NCBI RefSeq assembly: GCF_028623165.1
Contig: NZ_CP117768.1
Coordinates: forward strand, 5,150,001-5,214,000
Length of the DNA stretch: 64,000 bases
Direction of reading: 5' to 3'
Source: Nostoc sp. UHCC 0926
Lineage (GTDB): Bacteria > Cyanobacteriota > Cyanobacteriia > Cyanobacteriales > Nostocaceae
The stretch's first letter is position 1, and each line of letters opens with the position of its first letter. Both the position numbers and the translations under genes were made by a program. This document shows, piece by piece, positions 53,536 to 62,972 of the stretch. The notes beneath the pieces are model-generated. The model was not told the origin of the DNA and did no database searches. It was given only the letters and a program-made list of their open reading frames with translations.

Positions 53536-54044
53536 TGGACAACGCAAATTTTCACAAATCAGATAGGATTGCTATAGTCGTTTGATAACTTCGCGTAGTT
53601 TCATGCTACTACTTATCTGTAAAGATAAAATTTCTGTTACAGATATTGCTAATTGAGAAGTCAAAAGTCAATAATATTTTCTCATTTTGGGAAATTTCCT
53701 CATTTTGGGAATATTTTGTATCAGAGATTCCCGATCCTATACCCCACAAAAAAGAAGAAACTGCCTGAAAGTCTTATCAAACAGATATTTCGTTTATTGA
53801 GTACATTATTAATACATATGAATAGATGCAATATTGCAGATGAGATATTAATAGATGCAGTATTTGTTGAAAGTTAACTTAAGAGCCAAAAGCCATCAAT
53901 AAATTATCCTTTAAACACGGAGTAAATCCTACCGATAAATCTTTAATGTATATAATCCACTCACTTTCTAGTTCTGGCTATTTCTGATTCTTATATTCAC
54001 GTGTTCTGATAATGCAGCTTAGAGGCGGGGACAAAAATCATATT

Positions 54045-57000
54045 ATGAACAAAACCTTTGCAACCATCGATGGAAATGAGGCTGTCGCCCGTGTTGCTTA
54101 CAAATTAAATGAAGTGATTGCCATTTATCCCATCACACCCTCTTCAGCAATGGGTGAATGGGCAGATGCTTGGTCAGCAGAAAGTCGTCCCAACCTCTGG
54201 GGTACTATTCCCAGTGTCGTGCAAATGCAGAGCGAGGGAGGAGCCGCCGGTGCTGTGCATGGAGCATTGCAAACAGGTTCCCTGAGTACCACCTTCACGG
54301 CATCTCAGGGATTATTGTTGATGATACCCAACTTCTACAAAATTGCTGGTGAACTGACTAGCGCCGTGGTTCACGTTGCAGCCCGTTCTTTGGCTACCCA
54401 CGCTTTATCAATTTTTGGTGATCATAGCGATGTGATGGCAGCTCGTGCTACTGGTTTTGCTTTGCTGTGTTCCGCTTCTGTGCAGGAAAGTCAAGATTTT
54501 GCTCTCATTGCCCATGCTGCTACCTTAGAAGCGCGAGTATCGTTTATGCACTTCTTTGACGGGTTCCGCACTTCCCATGAAGTGCAGAAGGTCAAACTGC
54601 TCTCAGATGACGATTTGCGATCGCTCATCCACGATCACCTCATACTCGCCCACCGCAGCCGTGCCCTCACCCCAGATCGTCCAGTCTTGCGGGGGACTGC
54701 CCAAAACCCCGATGTCTACTTCCAAGGACGTGAAGGTGCTAACCCTTACTACAACGCTTGTCCAGAAATTGTCCAGCGGATCATGGATGAATTTGGAGAA
54801 CGCACGGGAAGGTATTACAAAATCTATGAATATTACGGGGCCAACGATGCCTCGCGCGTTATCGTTCTTATGGGTTCAGGCTGTGAAACTGTCCATGAAA
54901 CAGTAGATTACCTTAACGCCCGTGGTGAAAAACTTGGTGTAGTGAAAGTGCGACTTTACCGCCCCTTTGATGTCCAAAGGTTTGTTGCAGTATTGCCAAC
55001 TAGTGTAAAAGCGATCGCAGTTCTTGACCGCACCAAAGAAGCAGGTAGCGCCGGGGAACCGTTGTATTTGGATGTTGTAGCTGCTATCCATGAGGCGTGG
55101 GGAGCAGGGGGAGAAAATACTCTCTCATTCCCTAAAATTGTGGGTGGTCGTTACGGTCTTTCTTCTAAGGAATTTACTCCGGCGATGGTGCAGGGCATTT
55201 TTGACAACCTTGCCCAAGTTAAACCAAAAAATCACTTTACTATTGGGATTAATGATGACGTTAGTCATACTTCTTTGAGCTATGACCCTCATTTCTCTAC
55301 AGAATCGGATAATGTTGTCAGGGCAATGTTCTATGGGTTGGGTGCAGATGGCACTGTTGGGGCTAACAAAAACTCCATCAAGATTATTGGTGAAGAAACC
55401 GACAATTACGCCCAAGGCTACTTCGTCTTTGACTCCAAGAAATCTGGCTCAATGACTGTTTCTCACTTACGCTTTGGTAAAGAACCAATTCGCTCTACCT
55501 ACCTAATTGACCAAGCCAACTTTATTGGTTGTCATCACTGGGGATTTCTAGAACGCATAGATATTTTGAAGGCTGCTATTCCTGGGGCAACTTTGCTGCT
55601 TAACAGTCCCTATGATGCAGATAGCGTTTGGGAAAATCTGCCGTTCAAAGTGCAGCAGCAAATTATCGATAAGCATTTGAAGTTATATACCATCAATGCT
55701 AGCGAGGTTGCCCGCGAAAGTGGCATGGGTGGGAGAATTAACACTATTATGCAGGTATGCTTCTTTGCCTTAGCGGGTGTCTTGCCACAGGAAGAAGCGA
55801 TCGCTAAAATCAAACAAGCGATTGACAAGACTTATGGTAAAAAAGGCGCAGAAGTTGTCCGCATGAACTTGCAAGCTGTAGACAACACCCTAGACAACTT
55901 GCATAAAGTAGATATCCCACAGACAATCAACAATCTAAAATCTCAAATCCAAAATCCAAAATTGCTAGACTCCGCTCCCGAATTTGTCCGGGAAGTTCTG
56001 GGTAAAATCATGGTCTGGGAAGGTGATGACTTACCTGTTAGCACACTACCTGTTGATGGCACCTTTCCCGTAGGTACTGCCAAGTGGGAAAAACGTAACG
56101 TTGCCGAAGAGATACCTGTATGGGAGCCGGATGTCTGCATACAATGTGGTAAGTGCGTCATGGTTTGTCCGCACAGTGCCATCCGTGCAAAGGCTTATCA
56201 AGCGGATGAGTTAGTTAATGCACCAGAAACCTTCAAGTCAACTGGTGCAAAAGATAAAGACTTTGCCAATCAAAAATTTACCATTCAAGTTGCTCCAGAA
56301 GATTGCACAGGATGCACTATTTGTGTAAATATTTGCCCTGCTAAAGATAAATCTGAGCCATTGCTGAAAGCGATTAATATGGCGCAACAGTTGCCATTAC
56401 AAGAGCAAGAGCGGAAAAACTGGGATTTCTTCTTGAGTTTACCCAATCCTGACAGGCGATCGCTAAAATTAAACCAGATTCGCCAACAACAACTGCAAGA
56501 ACCTTTATTTGAATTCTCTGGTGCTTGTGCAGGTTGCGGTGAAACACCTTATTTGAAATTATTAACACAATTGTTTGGCGATCGCGCCGTCATCGCCAAT
56601 GCTACAGGTTGTTCCTCAATCTATGGTGGTAACCTTCCCACAACTCCTTGGACAACAAACGCCGAAGGACGAGGCCCCGCGTGGTCTAATAATCTATTTG
56701 AAGATAACGCCGAATTCGGTTTTGGCTTCCGCCTTTCCCTCGACAAACAAGCTGAGTTTGCGGCGGAATTGTTGCAACAATTGGGGAGTGAAATAGATGA
56801 AAACCTTGTCTATTCCATCCTGAAAGCTGAACAAAAATCTGAAGCTGACATTTGGGAGCAGCGGGAAAGAATAGAACTGTTGCAGCAGAGATTAGATGAA
56901 ATCCTAACTCTCGACCCCAATCGTTCGACTGAGCGTAGCCGAAGTCTAAAATCTAAAATCCAAAATCTCAAATCCCTTGCAAATTACTTGGTGAGAAAAA

Positions 57001-57647
57001 GCGTCTGGATTGTTGGCGGTGACGGTTGGGCTTATGACATAGACTTTGGCGGTATCGATCATGTAATCGCTAGTGGTCGAAATGTGAACATCTTAGTAAT
57101 GGATACAGAAGTGTATTCTAATACAGGCGGTCAATCTTCTAAAGCCACGCCACGAGCAGCAGTTGCTAAATATGCCGCTAGTGGCAAGCCTGCACCTAAG
57201 AAAGACTTAGGGATGATTGCCATGACTTACGGAAATGTTTACGTAGCGAGTGTAGCGCTTGGTGCTAGAGATGAACATACTCTCAAAGCATTTCTGGAAG
57301 CAGAAGCTTATGATGGCCCATCACTGATTATTGCTTACAGTCATTGCATCGCCCACGGCATTAATATGACCACAGGGATGAATCATCAGAAAACTCTGGT
57401 AGAATCAGGTCGTTGGTTGCTGTATCGGCATAATCCAGAGTTGCTCAAACAGGGTAAAAATCCTTTGCAATTGGATATGCGATCGCCTAAGCAATCTGTA
57501 GAAGATTCCATGTATCAAGAAAATCGCTTCAAAATGCTCACCAAGAGCAAACCCGACGTTGCCAAGCACTTGTTAGAACAAGCGCAAGCTGAGGTTGATG
57601 CACGTTGGCAGATGTATCAATATCTCGCAAAGCGCGAGACTCTCTGA
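54045..57647 (+). CDS. nifJ: Pyruvate:ferredoxin (flavodoxin) oxidoreductase
   Basis: A 1200-residue single-chain PFOR from the ATG at 54045 (MNKTFATIDGNEAVARVAYK); an in-frame ATG 33 bp upstream is unlikely. It oxidises pyruvate to acetyl-CoA with TPP and three [4Fe-4S] clusters, passing electrons to ferredoxin or flavodoxin. Two ferredoxin motifs (CIQCGKC near 698, CTGCTIC near 754) and the third-cluster region (CAGCGE near 828) are intact. Two segments are encoded by intruded short repeats: LKSQIQNPKLL (about 630-641) and NRSTERSRSLKSKIQNLKSL (about 958-980). It supplies reductant for nitrogenase or fermentation. Confidence 0.95.
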   Translation: MNKTFATIDGNEAVARVAYKLNEVIAIYPITPSSAMGEWADAWSAESRPNLWGTIPSVVQMQSEGGAAGAVHGALQTGSLSTTFTASQGLLLMIPNFYKIAGELTSAVVHVAARSLATHALSIFGDHSDVMAARATGFALLCSASVQESQDFALIAHAATLEARVSFMHFFDGFRTSHEVQKVKLLSDDDLRSLIHDHLILAHRSRALTPDRPVLRGTAQNPDVYFQGREGANPYYNACPEIVQRIMDEFGERTGRYYKIYEYYGANDASRVIVLMGSGCETVHETVDYLNARGEKLGVVKVRLYRPFDVQRFVAVLPTSVKAIAVLDRTKEAGSAGEPLYLDVVAAIHEAWGAGGENTLSFPKIVGGRYGLSSKEFTPAMVQGIFDNLAQVKPKNHFTIGINDDVSHTSLSYDPHFSTESDNVVRAMFYGLGADGTVGANKNSIKIIGEETDNYAQGYFVFDSKKSGSMTVSHLRFGKEPIRSTYLIDQANFIGCHHWGFLERIDILKAAIPGATLLLNSPYDADSVWENLPFKVQQQIIDKHLKLYTINASEVARESGMGGRINTIMQVCFFALAGVLPQEEAIAKIKQAIDKTYGKKGAEVVRMNLQAVDNTLDNLHKVDIPQTINNLKSQIQNPKLLDSAPEFVREVLGKIMVWEGDDLPVSTLPVDGTFPVGTAKWEKRNVAEEIPVWEPDVCIQCGKCVMVCPHSAIRAKAYQADELVNAPETFKSTGAKDKDFANQKFTIQVAPEDCTGCTICVNICPAKDKSEPLLKAINMAQQLPLQEQERKNWDFFLSLPNPDRRSLKLNQIRQQQLQEPLFEFSGACAGCGETPYLKLLTQLFGDRAVIANATGCSSIYGGNLPTTPWTTNAEGRGPAWSNNLFEDNAEFGFGFRLSLDKQAEFAAELLQQLGSEIDENLVYSILKAEQKSEADIWEQRERIELLQQRLDEILTLDPNRSTERSRSLKSKIQNLKSLANYLVRKSVWIVGGDGWAYDIDFGGIDHVIASGRNVNILVMDTEVYSNTGGQSSKATPRAAVAKYAASGKPAPKKDLGMIAMTYGNVYVASVALGARDEHTLKAFLEAEAYDGPSLIIAYSHCIAHGINMTTGMNHQKTLVESGRWLLYRHNPELLKQGKNPLQLDMRSPKQSVEDSMYQENRFKMLTKSKPDVAKHLLEQAQAEVDARWQMYQYLAKRETL

Positions 57648-57665
57648 ACATCTACCTTAGTTTCG

Positions 57666-57973
57666 GTGACAAACATCGCGATGTTTGTCACAAATGTCAT
57701 AATTTTCGTTACAAACATTGCAATTTTCCTTACTAAGTACAGCATTTCATTAATTCGTAGCGAATTAAATTTAGTAATACCTTACAATGCCAATGCATCG
57801 GCCGCAATCTTAATGCGTCTGGTTACAATGCCAATGCATCGGCTGCAATCTTAATGCGTCTGTTTACAATGCCAATGCGTCGGCTGCAATCTTAATGTGT
57901 CTGGTTACAATGCCAATGCATCGGCTGCAATCTTAATGCGTCTGTTTACAATGCCAATGCATCAGCTGCAATC
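57666..57973. repeat. Tandem array 4 (21-bp and 41-bp units, family Y)
   Basis: It starts 19 bp after the nifJ stop with a perfect 26-bp palindrome (57666-57691, centre ATCGCGAT) that leads into three to four degenerate 21-bp units (GTTACAAACATTGCAATTTTC type). From 57782 there are nearly five 41-bp units, each made of AATGCATCGGCTGCAATCTTA plus ATGCGTCTGGTTACAATGCC, spaced exactly 41 bp. It ends directly at repeat R1 copy B. Confidence 0.92.
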
Positions 57974-58069
57974 TTACAGCTATTTTCAGGTAAATAGACC
58001 ACGCGGTAGGGGCGCAAGGCCTTGCGCCCCTACGACAGATGTGGTTCAAATACTTGAATTCTGCTGTAA
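57974..58069 (+). repeat. Dispersed 96-bp repeat R1, copy B
   Basis: TTACAG to CTGTAA, nearly identical to copy A at 3035-3130 (inverted) and the same length. It abuts the last unit of tandem array 4. Confidence 0.88.
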
Positions 58070-58867
58070 TGCGTTTCTCTTCATTAAAAACGCTACGCTT
58101 TTACGCAAAACTGTACTAAGGCTATGGTTTAAATTGTGTAAAACGCAAACTTTAGCCAACAAAGCCGCAAATATTAGGTTTCCTTCCTCAACACAATGTA
58201 TAAAAATAGCGCGATGTCTTCTCTGCGAGAGGCTACGCGAACGACGGACTACACCTACACAAAAACTTTACTTGCCACGTCATAAAATTAACTGTAACTT
58301 TATCAGAATTACACCCAGCCTCTTGACAATGCTTAGATAATCATCAGAGTATTTAAGTGATTTAACGGTTATTAAAGTAATTTTTGCTTATAAAGTCAAA
58401 TCGGTTGACTAGCTGACACCAAAAGACCGCTATCAATATAATCGGTAATTGTAAGCTTTGTAATTCATGATTAAATTTTTTAATTACGAATTACGTTAGC
58501 GTAGCGGTAGCAAGTCCGCGTACCCCTACGGGGAAGCAAGCTAGCAAGAGCGTCTCGTAGAGAGCGTCATTACGAATTACGAATTATTTAATTACTGCTA
58601 TCGGTCGGATGTAGCAGCAGAAGGGCATCAAAGAGGGTAAGCGAAGGAATATTAATAGATATGCAGCTCAATTTTAGAAGAGAGCAAGTGCGTAGGCGTA
58701 GCCCGTCGTAGGCATCGCCCGCCCAATCTACAACGCAGTAAGCGATTAGTAATCTAATGGCAGCTTGGTATTCAGCCTCCTAATCCAGTGGGCGCGTAAA
58801 TAAGCCACCCATTTGAAATCTCTAAAACCCTTACGCGATCGTAATTACGATTTACGCGCCCGCTGTA
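58070..58867. other. Repeat-rich intergenic region, no gene seen
   Basis: It contains AAAACGCTACGCTTTTACG hairpin-like sequence and several pieces of the GCGTCTCGTAGAGAGCGTC and GCGTAGGCGTAGCCCGTCGTA repeat family, with TTACGAATTACGAATTA runs. A decayed R2-like stretch (GCGCGTAAATAAGCCACCCA) lies at about 58793. Frames here are short or stitched from repeats. Confidence 0.5.
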
Positions 58868-58979
58868 CTAGTACACCACGGCGGAAATAGAGCAACCATT
58901 TAAAATCCCTAAAGAGCTTATTCCATAATACTTTTGACTTTTGACTTTTGAATGAGTGACTTCCGCGTTGCGGTACTAG
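58868..58979 (+). repeat. Dispersed 112-bp repeat R2, copy 2
   Basis: CTAGTACACCACGGCG to GTTGCGGTACTAG, almost identical to 3237-3348 and of the same length. It ends 53 bp before the FG-GAP/RTX gene and may overlap its promoter region. Confidence 0.88.
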
Positions 58980-59032
58980 TATCTTTGCTAATTACTAACG
59001 ACAAATAACTCATAAAAACTAACACCGGAAAA

Positions 59033-61561
59033 ATGATGGCAAATTCAACCTTTAACCTTTCGGATCTCAATGGCACTAACGGCTTTGCCATCAACGGCAT
59101 CAATAAATTTGACTTATCAGGCAACTCTGTCAGCAGTGCGGGAGATATCAACGGTGACGGCATCGACGACGTGATTATCGGGGCATATAGTGCCGACCCC
59201 AATAGCTTTGCTTCAGGGCAAAGCTACGTGGTGTTTGGCAGCAAAGGGGGTTTTGGTGCCCAACTCAACCTCTCCACCCTCAACGGCAGTAATGGCTTTG
59301 CCATCAACGGTATCAATGAAGGTGACGGTTCAGGCGCATCTGTCAGCAGTGCAGGAGACATCAACGGCGACGGCATCGACGACCTGATTATTGGGGCACG
59401 GCGTGCCTCCCCCAACGGTCACTACTCAGGGCAGAGCTACGTGGTGTTTGGCAGCAAGGGGGGTTTTGGTGCCCAATTCAATCTCTCCACCCTCAAGGGC
59501 AGTAATGGCTTTGCCATCAACGGCATCAATCCAGGTGACTATTCAGGCGGCTCTGTCAGCAGTGCAGGAGATATCAACGGCGACGGCATCGACGACCTGA
59601 TTATCGGGGCAAGGGATGCCGCCCCCAATGGCACCTTATCAGGGCAGAGCTACGTGGTGTTTGGCAGCAAGGGGGGTTTTAGTGCCCAATTTAACCTCTC
59701 CACCCTCAACGGCAGTAATGGCTTTGCCATCAACGGCATCAATCCAGGTGACTTTTCAGGTTGGTCTGTCAGCAGTGCGGGAGACTTCAACGGCGACGGC
59801 ATCGACGACCTGATTATCGGGGCATATAGTGCCGACCCCAACGGCTTTCGTACAGGGCAGAGCTACGTGGTGTTTGGCAGCAAGGGGGGTTTTGGTGCCC
59901 AACTAAACCTCTCCACCCTGAATGGCAGTAATGGCTTTGCCATCAACGGCATCAATGAAAATGACCAATCAGGCGCATCTGTCAGCAGTGCGGGAGACAT
60001 CAACGGTGACGGCATCGATGACCTGATTATCGGGGCACAGCGTGCCTCCCCCAACGGTTTAGAGTCAGGGCAGAGCTACGTGGTGTTTGGCAGCAAAGGG
60101 GGTTTTGATACCGAACTAAACCTCTCCACCCTGAATGGCAGTAATGGCTTTGTCATCAACGGTATCAATAAATATGACGGTTCAGGCAACTCTGTCAGCA
60201 GTGCGGGAGATATCAACGGCGACGGTATCGACGACCTGATTATCGGGGCATCACGTCGTTTTACCTTTTCCAGCGGCAACAGATCAGGGCAGAGCTACGT
60301 GGTGTTTGGCAGCAAGGGGGGTTTTGGTGCCCAACTCAACCTCTCCACCCTTAACGGCACTAATGGCTTTGCCATCAACGGCATCAATCCAGGTGACGAA
60401 TTAGGCCAGTCTGTTAGCAGTGCGGGAGATATCAACGGCGACGGCTTCGACGACCTGATTATCGGGGCACAGAGGGCCTCCCCCAACGACGACGGTTCAG
60501 GGCAGAGCTACGTGCTGTTTGGCGGAAAAAATATCGGCAGTGGCACCACCCCTATCCTAACGGGAACTGCTGGTAAAGATACTCTTTTCGGCACAATTGG
60601 CAACAACATCATCGACGGCAAAGCTGGTAATGATACCCTCACAGGCAACGGTGGTCAAGATAAGTTTATTATTCGCCTCGGCGATGGTAATGACATCATT
60701 ACCGATTTTAGTGGCGTAGGTAAAGGCTCAAACCCATCAGCAGTAGTAATTGCCAATGTTGATACACTGCAATTTACAGGTAACGGCTTGACTGCCCGAA
60801 ATCTGCAACTAACTCCTCAGGGCAACAACTTAGAAGTCACCTTTGAAAATGTCGCTAACACCAAAGTCACTCTGCAAAACTTCCTCTTAGAAAACCTGGA
60901 TAACCTGGCAGCAACTTCTTCAAAACCTGGACTCGGCAATATCTTGTTTGATGGGCAAAGCAGCATCACCGACAGCTTTGATGTGATTGATGTCAACTCG
61001 ACTCAAACTAACATTTTCAATAAAAATACTGTCACTTTCCTGAATGACTTAAACAATAATATTGTCGGTTTTGACAACTCCAATGATGTGATTAATGGTC
61101 AAGGCGGTAACGACATTATTAATGGCTTGAGTGGCAATGACCTGCTGCGGGGTGGTAGTGGTAATGATACCCTCATCGGTGGTGCGGGTAATGATATTCT
61201 CGTTGGCGGTGCGGGTGCTGACAGATTCCTTTACAACACCAATGCTGCTTTTAACGCCAGTGGGATTGGTCTAGATACCATTAGTGACTTTAACAGTTCT
61301 CAAGGTGACAAGATTGTATTGGATAAGACTACCTTTAATGCAATTACTTCTGTTGCAGGAACAGGTTTTAGTAAGAAGAGTGATTTTCAAATCACGAATT
61401 CAGCAGGGACTAGCACGGCGAAAGTTGTGTACGATCCTGTGAGTGGGCAGTTGTTCTACAACCAAAATGGCAGCGCGACTGGTTTTGGCAGTGGTGGTCT
61501 ATTTGCGACTCTAACTGGTGCGCCAACTCTCACGGCATCTGATTTTGTGTTGCAAGCGTAG
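59033..61561 (+). CDS. FG-GAP (integrin-alpha-like) repeat protein with RTX C-terminus
   Basis: An 842-residue protein. Seven FG-GAP repeats of about 71 residues (up to about 500) each contain SAGDINGDGIDDLIIGA (a calcium-binding loop) and GQSYVVFGSKGGF; they should fold as a beta-propeller. RTX nonapeptides follow (GNDTLTGNGGQD about 535-545; GGNDIINGLSGNDLLRGGSG about 690-735). The C-terminal domain (VYDPVSGQLFYNQNG...ASDFVLQA) is typical of type I-secreted proteins without N-terminal signal. Probably an extracellular calcium-dependent adhesin. MM start: either ATG is possible. Confidence 0.92.
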   Translation: MMANSTFNLSDLNGTNGFAINGINKFDLSGNSVSSAGDINGDGIDDVIIGAYSADPNSFASGQSYVVFGSKGGFGAQLNLSTLNGSNGFAINGINEGDGSGASVSSAGDINGDGIDDLIIGARRASPNGHYSGQSYVVFGSKGGFGAQFNLSTLKGSNGFAINGINPGDYSGGSVSSAGDINGDGIDDLIIGARDAAPNGTLSGQSYVVFGSKGGFSAQFNLSTLNGSNGFAINGINPGDFSGWSVSSAGDFNGDGIDDLIIGAYSADPNGFRTGQSYVVFGSKGGFGAQLNLSTLNGSNGFAINGINENDQSGASVSSAGDINGDGIDDLIIGAQRASPNGLESGQSYVVFGSKGGFDTELNLSTLNGSNGFVINGINKYDGSGNSVSSAGDINGDGIDDLIIGASRRFTFSSGNRSGQSYVVFGSKGGFGAQLNLSTLNGTNGFAINGINPGDELGQSVSSAGDINGDGFDDLIIGAQRASPNDDGSGQSYVLFGGKNIGSGTTPILTGTAGKDTLFGTIGNNIIDGKAGNDTLTGNGGQDKFIIRLGDGNDIITDFSGVGKGSNPSAVVIANVDTLQFTGNGLTARNLQLTPQGNNLEVTFENVANTKVTLQNFLLENLDNLAATSSKPGLGNILFDGQSSITDSFDVIDVNSTQTNIFNKNTVTFLNDLNNNIVGFDNSNDVINGQGGNDIINGLSGNDLLRGGSGNDTLIGGAGNDILVGGAGADRFLYNTNAAFNASGIGLDTISDFNSSQGDKIVLDKTTFNAITSVAGTGFSKKSDFQITNSAGTSTAKVVYDPVSGQLFYNQNGSATGFGSGGLFATLTGAPTLTASDFVLQA
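59060..60530 (+). repeat. Near-identical 213-bp coding repeats
   Basis: Seven tandem units encode the FG-GAP modules. Four successive spacings are 213 bp and one is 219 bp, with long identical stretches such as GTGTTTGGCAGCAAGGGGGG. High nucleotide identity means recent amplification or gene conversion and makes repeat-number variation likely. Confidence 0.85.
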
Positions 61562-61570
61562 TTCACTCAA

Positions 61571-61828
61571 AACACGAAACTTCGAGCTTGGAACACGAAA
61601 CTTCGAGCTTGGAATACGAAACATTGAGCTTAGAAGACGAAACTCCGAGCTTAGAAGACGAAACTCCGAGCTTAGAAGACGAAACTCCGAGCTTGGAAGA
61701 CGAAACTCCGAGCTTGGAAGACGAAACTCCGAGCTTGAAAGACGAAACTCCGAGCTTGAAAGACGAAACTCCGAGCTTGAAAGACGAAACTTCGAGTTCA
61801 GAACATAAAACTTCGAGTTCAGAACCTT
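61571..61828. repeat. Tandem array 5 (21-bp units, family X)
   Basis: About 12 units of 21 bp, consensus GAAGACGAAACTCCGAGCTTA with flanking variants CTTCGAGCTTGGAACACGAAA. It starts 10 bp after the RTX gene stop and ends 30 bp before the stop of the convergent DUF1338 gene. Related to array 1. Confidence 0.93.
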
Positions 61829-61858
61829 GAAGCTTATTTCTTCACTAACAACTCTGGG

Positions 61859-62773
61859 CTATTTAGATAGACGAGTCATTTCAAATAATTGCTGGGCATT
61901 ACTTCCTAAAAAAGCATCAAAAAGTACCTGCCCTCCAGATTCCACTTCTACTAGATAGCGCTGGGCAATTTCATAATAGGCGTAAGTCCAAGGGATCTGA
62001 ATTTCTGCGCCACTGTTATCATCTAACACTGTGACCATTTCCGTTACTGCTTGAGTTGCAGTTTGCCGCAAACCACAAGCAATATTTCCCTCTATCTCTG
62101 CTTTCATTGGTACACCCAGGTTAGCCAAAGCACTGGCGGTAGTATCAATGTCTGGATATTCTGGAGTATTCTGGCCGTTGACATAGCCTGTGAAATGGTT
62201 GACACCATATCCATGCAGCAATACCCAAGCCCCATACTGAGTAACCTGATTTACCTCTTCGACAACAGAACGCTGGGGAGGTAGCCAAGGGCGGGTGAAG
62301 ACTTGCTGGAGTTGTTTGGCAATAGTTTCAATGTTCCCGTCTTTTTGTAGAAGAGTAAGGGGTGAGGCCAGTTCGTCTAGGATTGAAGATACTGTTTTAG
62401 AGATGAGTTGGGCAATATTAGCAGGCAATTCATCGACAATCAACTCGCTGATAAACAGTTTGGGTAAGTTAAATTCCTCTTGCTGCGGATGACGATAATA
62501 ACGGGCGTACAAATGGGTTTTGGCAAAATTATACTCTCCAGCCGCTACATAACCTAAAGCTTCTGCAAGTTGCCCAAGGTAGTCAATTCCCAAGTTAAGT
62601 TGACCCTGTGGACTATCTACTAATAAACGCAAAGACCGAAAGGCGATGTGGTCGTTGGCGACAGTTCCACCCGCAGCAGTAATCATTTGCTGGTAGGTAC
62701 GGGCATGATTTACCCTGGCGCTGTATTCTTGCCAAAGTAATTTCCATAAATAAGGGGCAATTTCGGGTTTCAT
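61859..62773 (-). CDS. DUF1338 protein (2-oxoadipate dioxygenase/decarboxylase HglS-like)
   Basis: A 304-residue protein of the DUF1338/YdcJ family. Characterised members (HglS) are Fe(II) enzymes converting 2-oxoadipate to D-2-hydroxyglutarate in lysine catabolism. Candidate metal ligands match the family pattern in order and spacing: H42 (NDHIAFRS), H193 (GVNHFTGY) and E268 (YAYYEIAQRY). The gene follows a class III aminotransferase gene on the same strand, compatible with an amino-acid degradation unit. Substrate in cyanobacteria is not established. Confidence 0.87.
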   Translation of the reverse strand: MKPEIAPYLWKLLWQEYSARVNHARTYQQMITAAGGTVANDHIAFRSLRLLVDSPQGQLNLGIDYLGQLAEALGYVAAGEYNFAKTHLYARYYRHPQQEEFNLPKLFISELIVDELPANIAQLISKTVSSILDELASPLTLLQKDGNIETIAKQLQQVFTRPWLPPQRSVVEEVNQVTQYGAWVLLHGYGVNHFTGYVNGQNTPEYPDIDTTASALANLGVPMKAEIEGNIACGLRQTATQAVTEMVTVLDDNSGAEIQIPWTYAYYEIAQRYLVEVESGGQVLFDAFLGSNAQQLFEMTRLSK

Positions 62774-62876
62774 AAAGTATTAGATATTGGGCATTGGGGA
62801 TTGGGCATTGGGTATGGGGCATTGGTTATTTCCTTCCTCGCTGTACCCTGTACTCTGCTTGTCATCCCCTAAGAAC

Positions 62877-62972
62877 TTACAGCTATTTTCAGATAAATAG
62901 ACCACGCTGTAGGGGCGCAAGACCTTGCGCCCCTACAACAAATGTGGTTCAAATAAATGAAAAATCCTGTAA
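62877..62972 (+). repeat. Dispersed 96-bp repeat R1, copy C
   Basis: Same length and ends (TTACAG/CTGTAA) as copies A and B, somewhat more diverged. Its right end overlaps the 3' end of the aminotransferase gene. Short GGGCATTGGGGATTGGG-type repeats fill the rest of the gap to the DUF1338 gene. Confidence 0.85.

Noticed and set aside
53653..53877. 74-codon ORF upstream of nifJ
   Set aside because: AT-rich chance frame with a poor start and no similarity; begins in a GAAGTCAAAAGTCAA repeat.
57897..58340. 147-codon plus-strand ORF
   Set aside because: Starts in array 4, crosses repeat R1 and ends in repeat-derived sequence.
5709..61828. CRISPR arrays
   Set aside because: All tandem arrays have contiguous 20-21-bp units without unique spacers, and no cas genes are present.
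61518..61830. SELRRRN and EDETPSL repeat ORFs after the RTX gene
   Set aside because: Array 5 artefact; one of them starts inside the RTX coding sequence in another frame.
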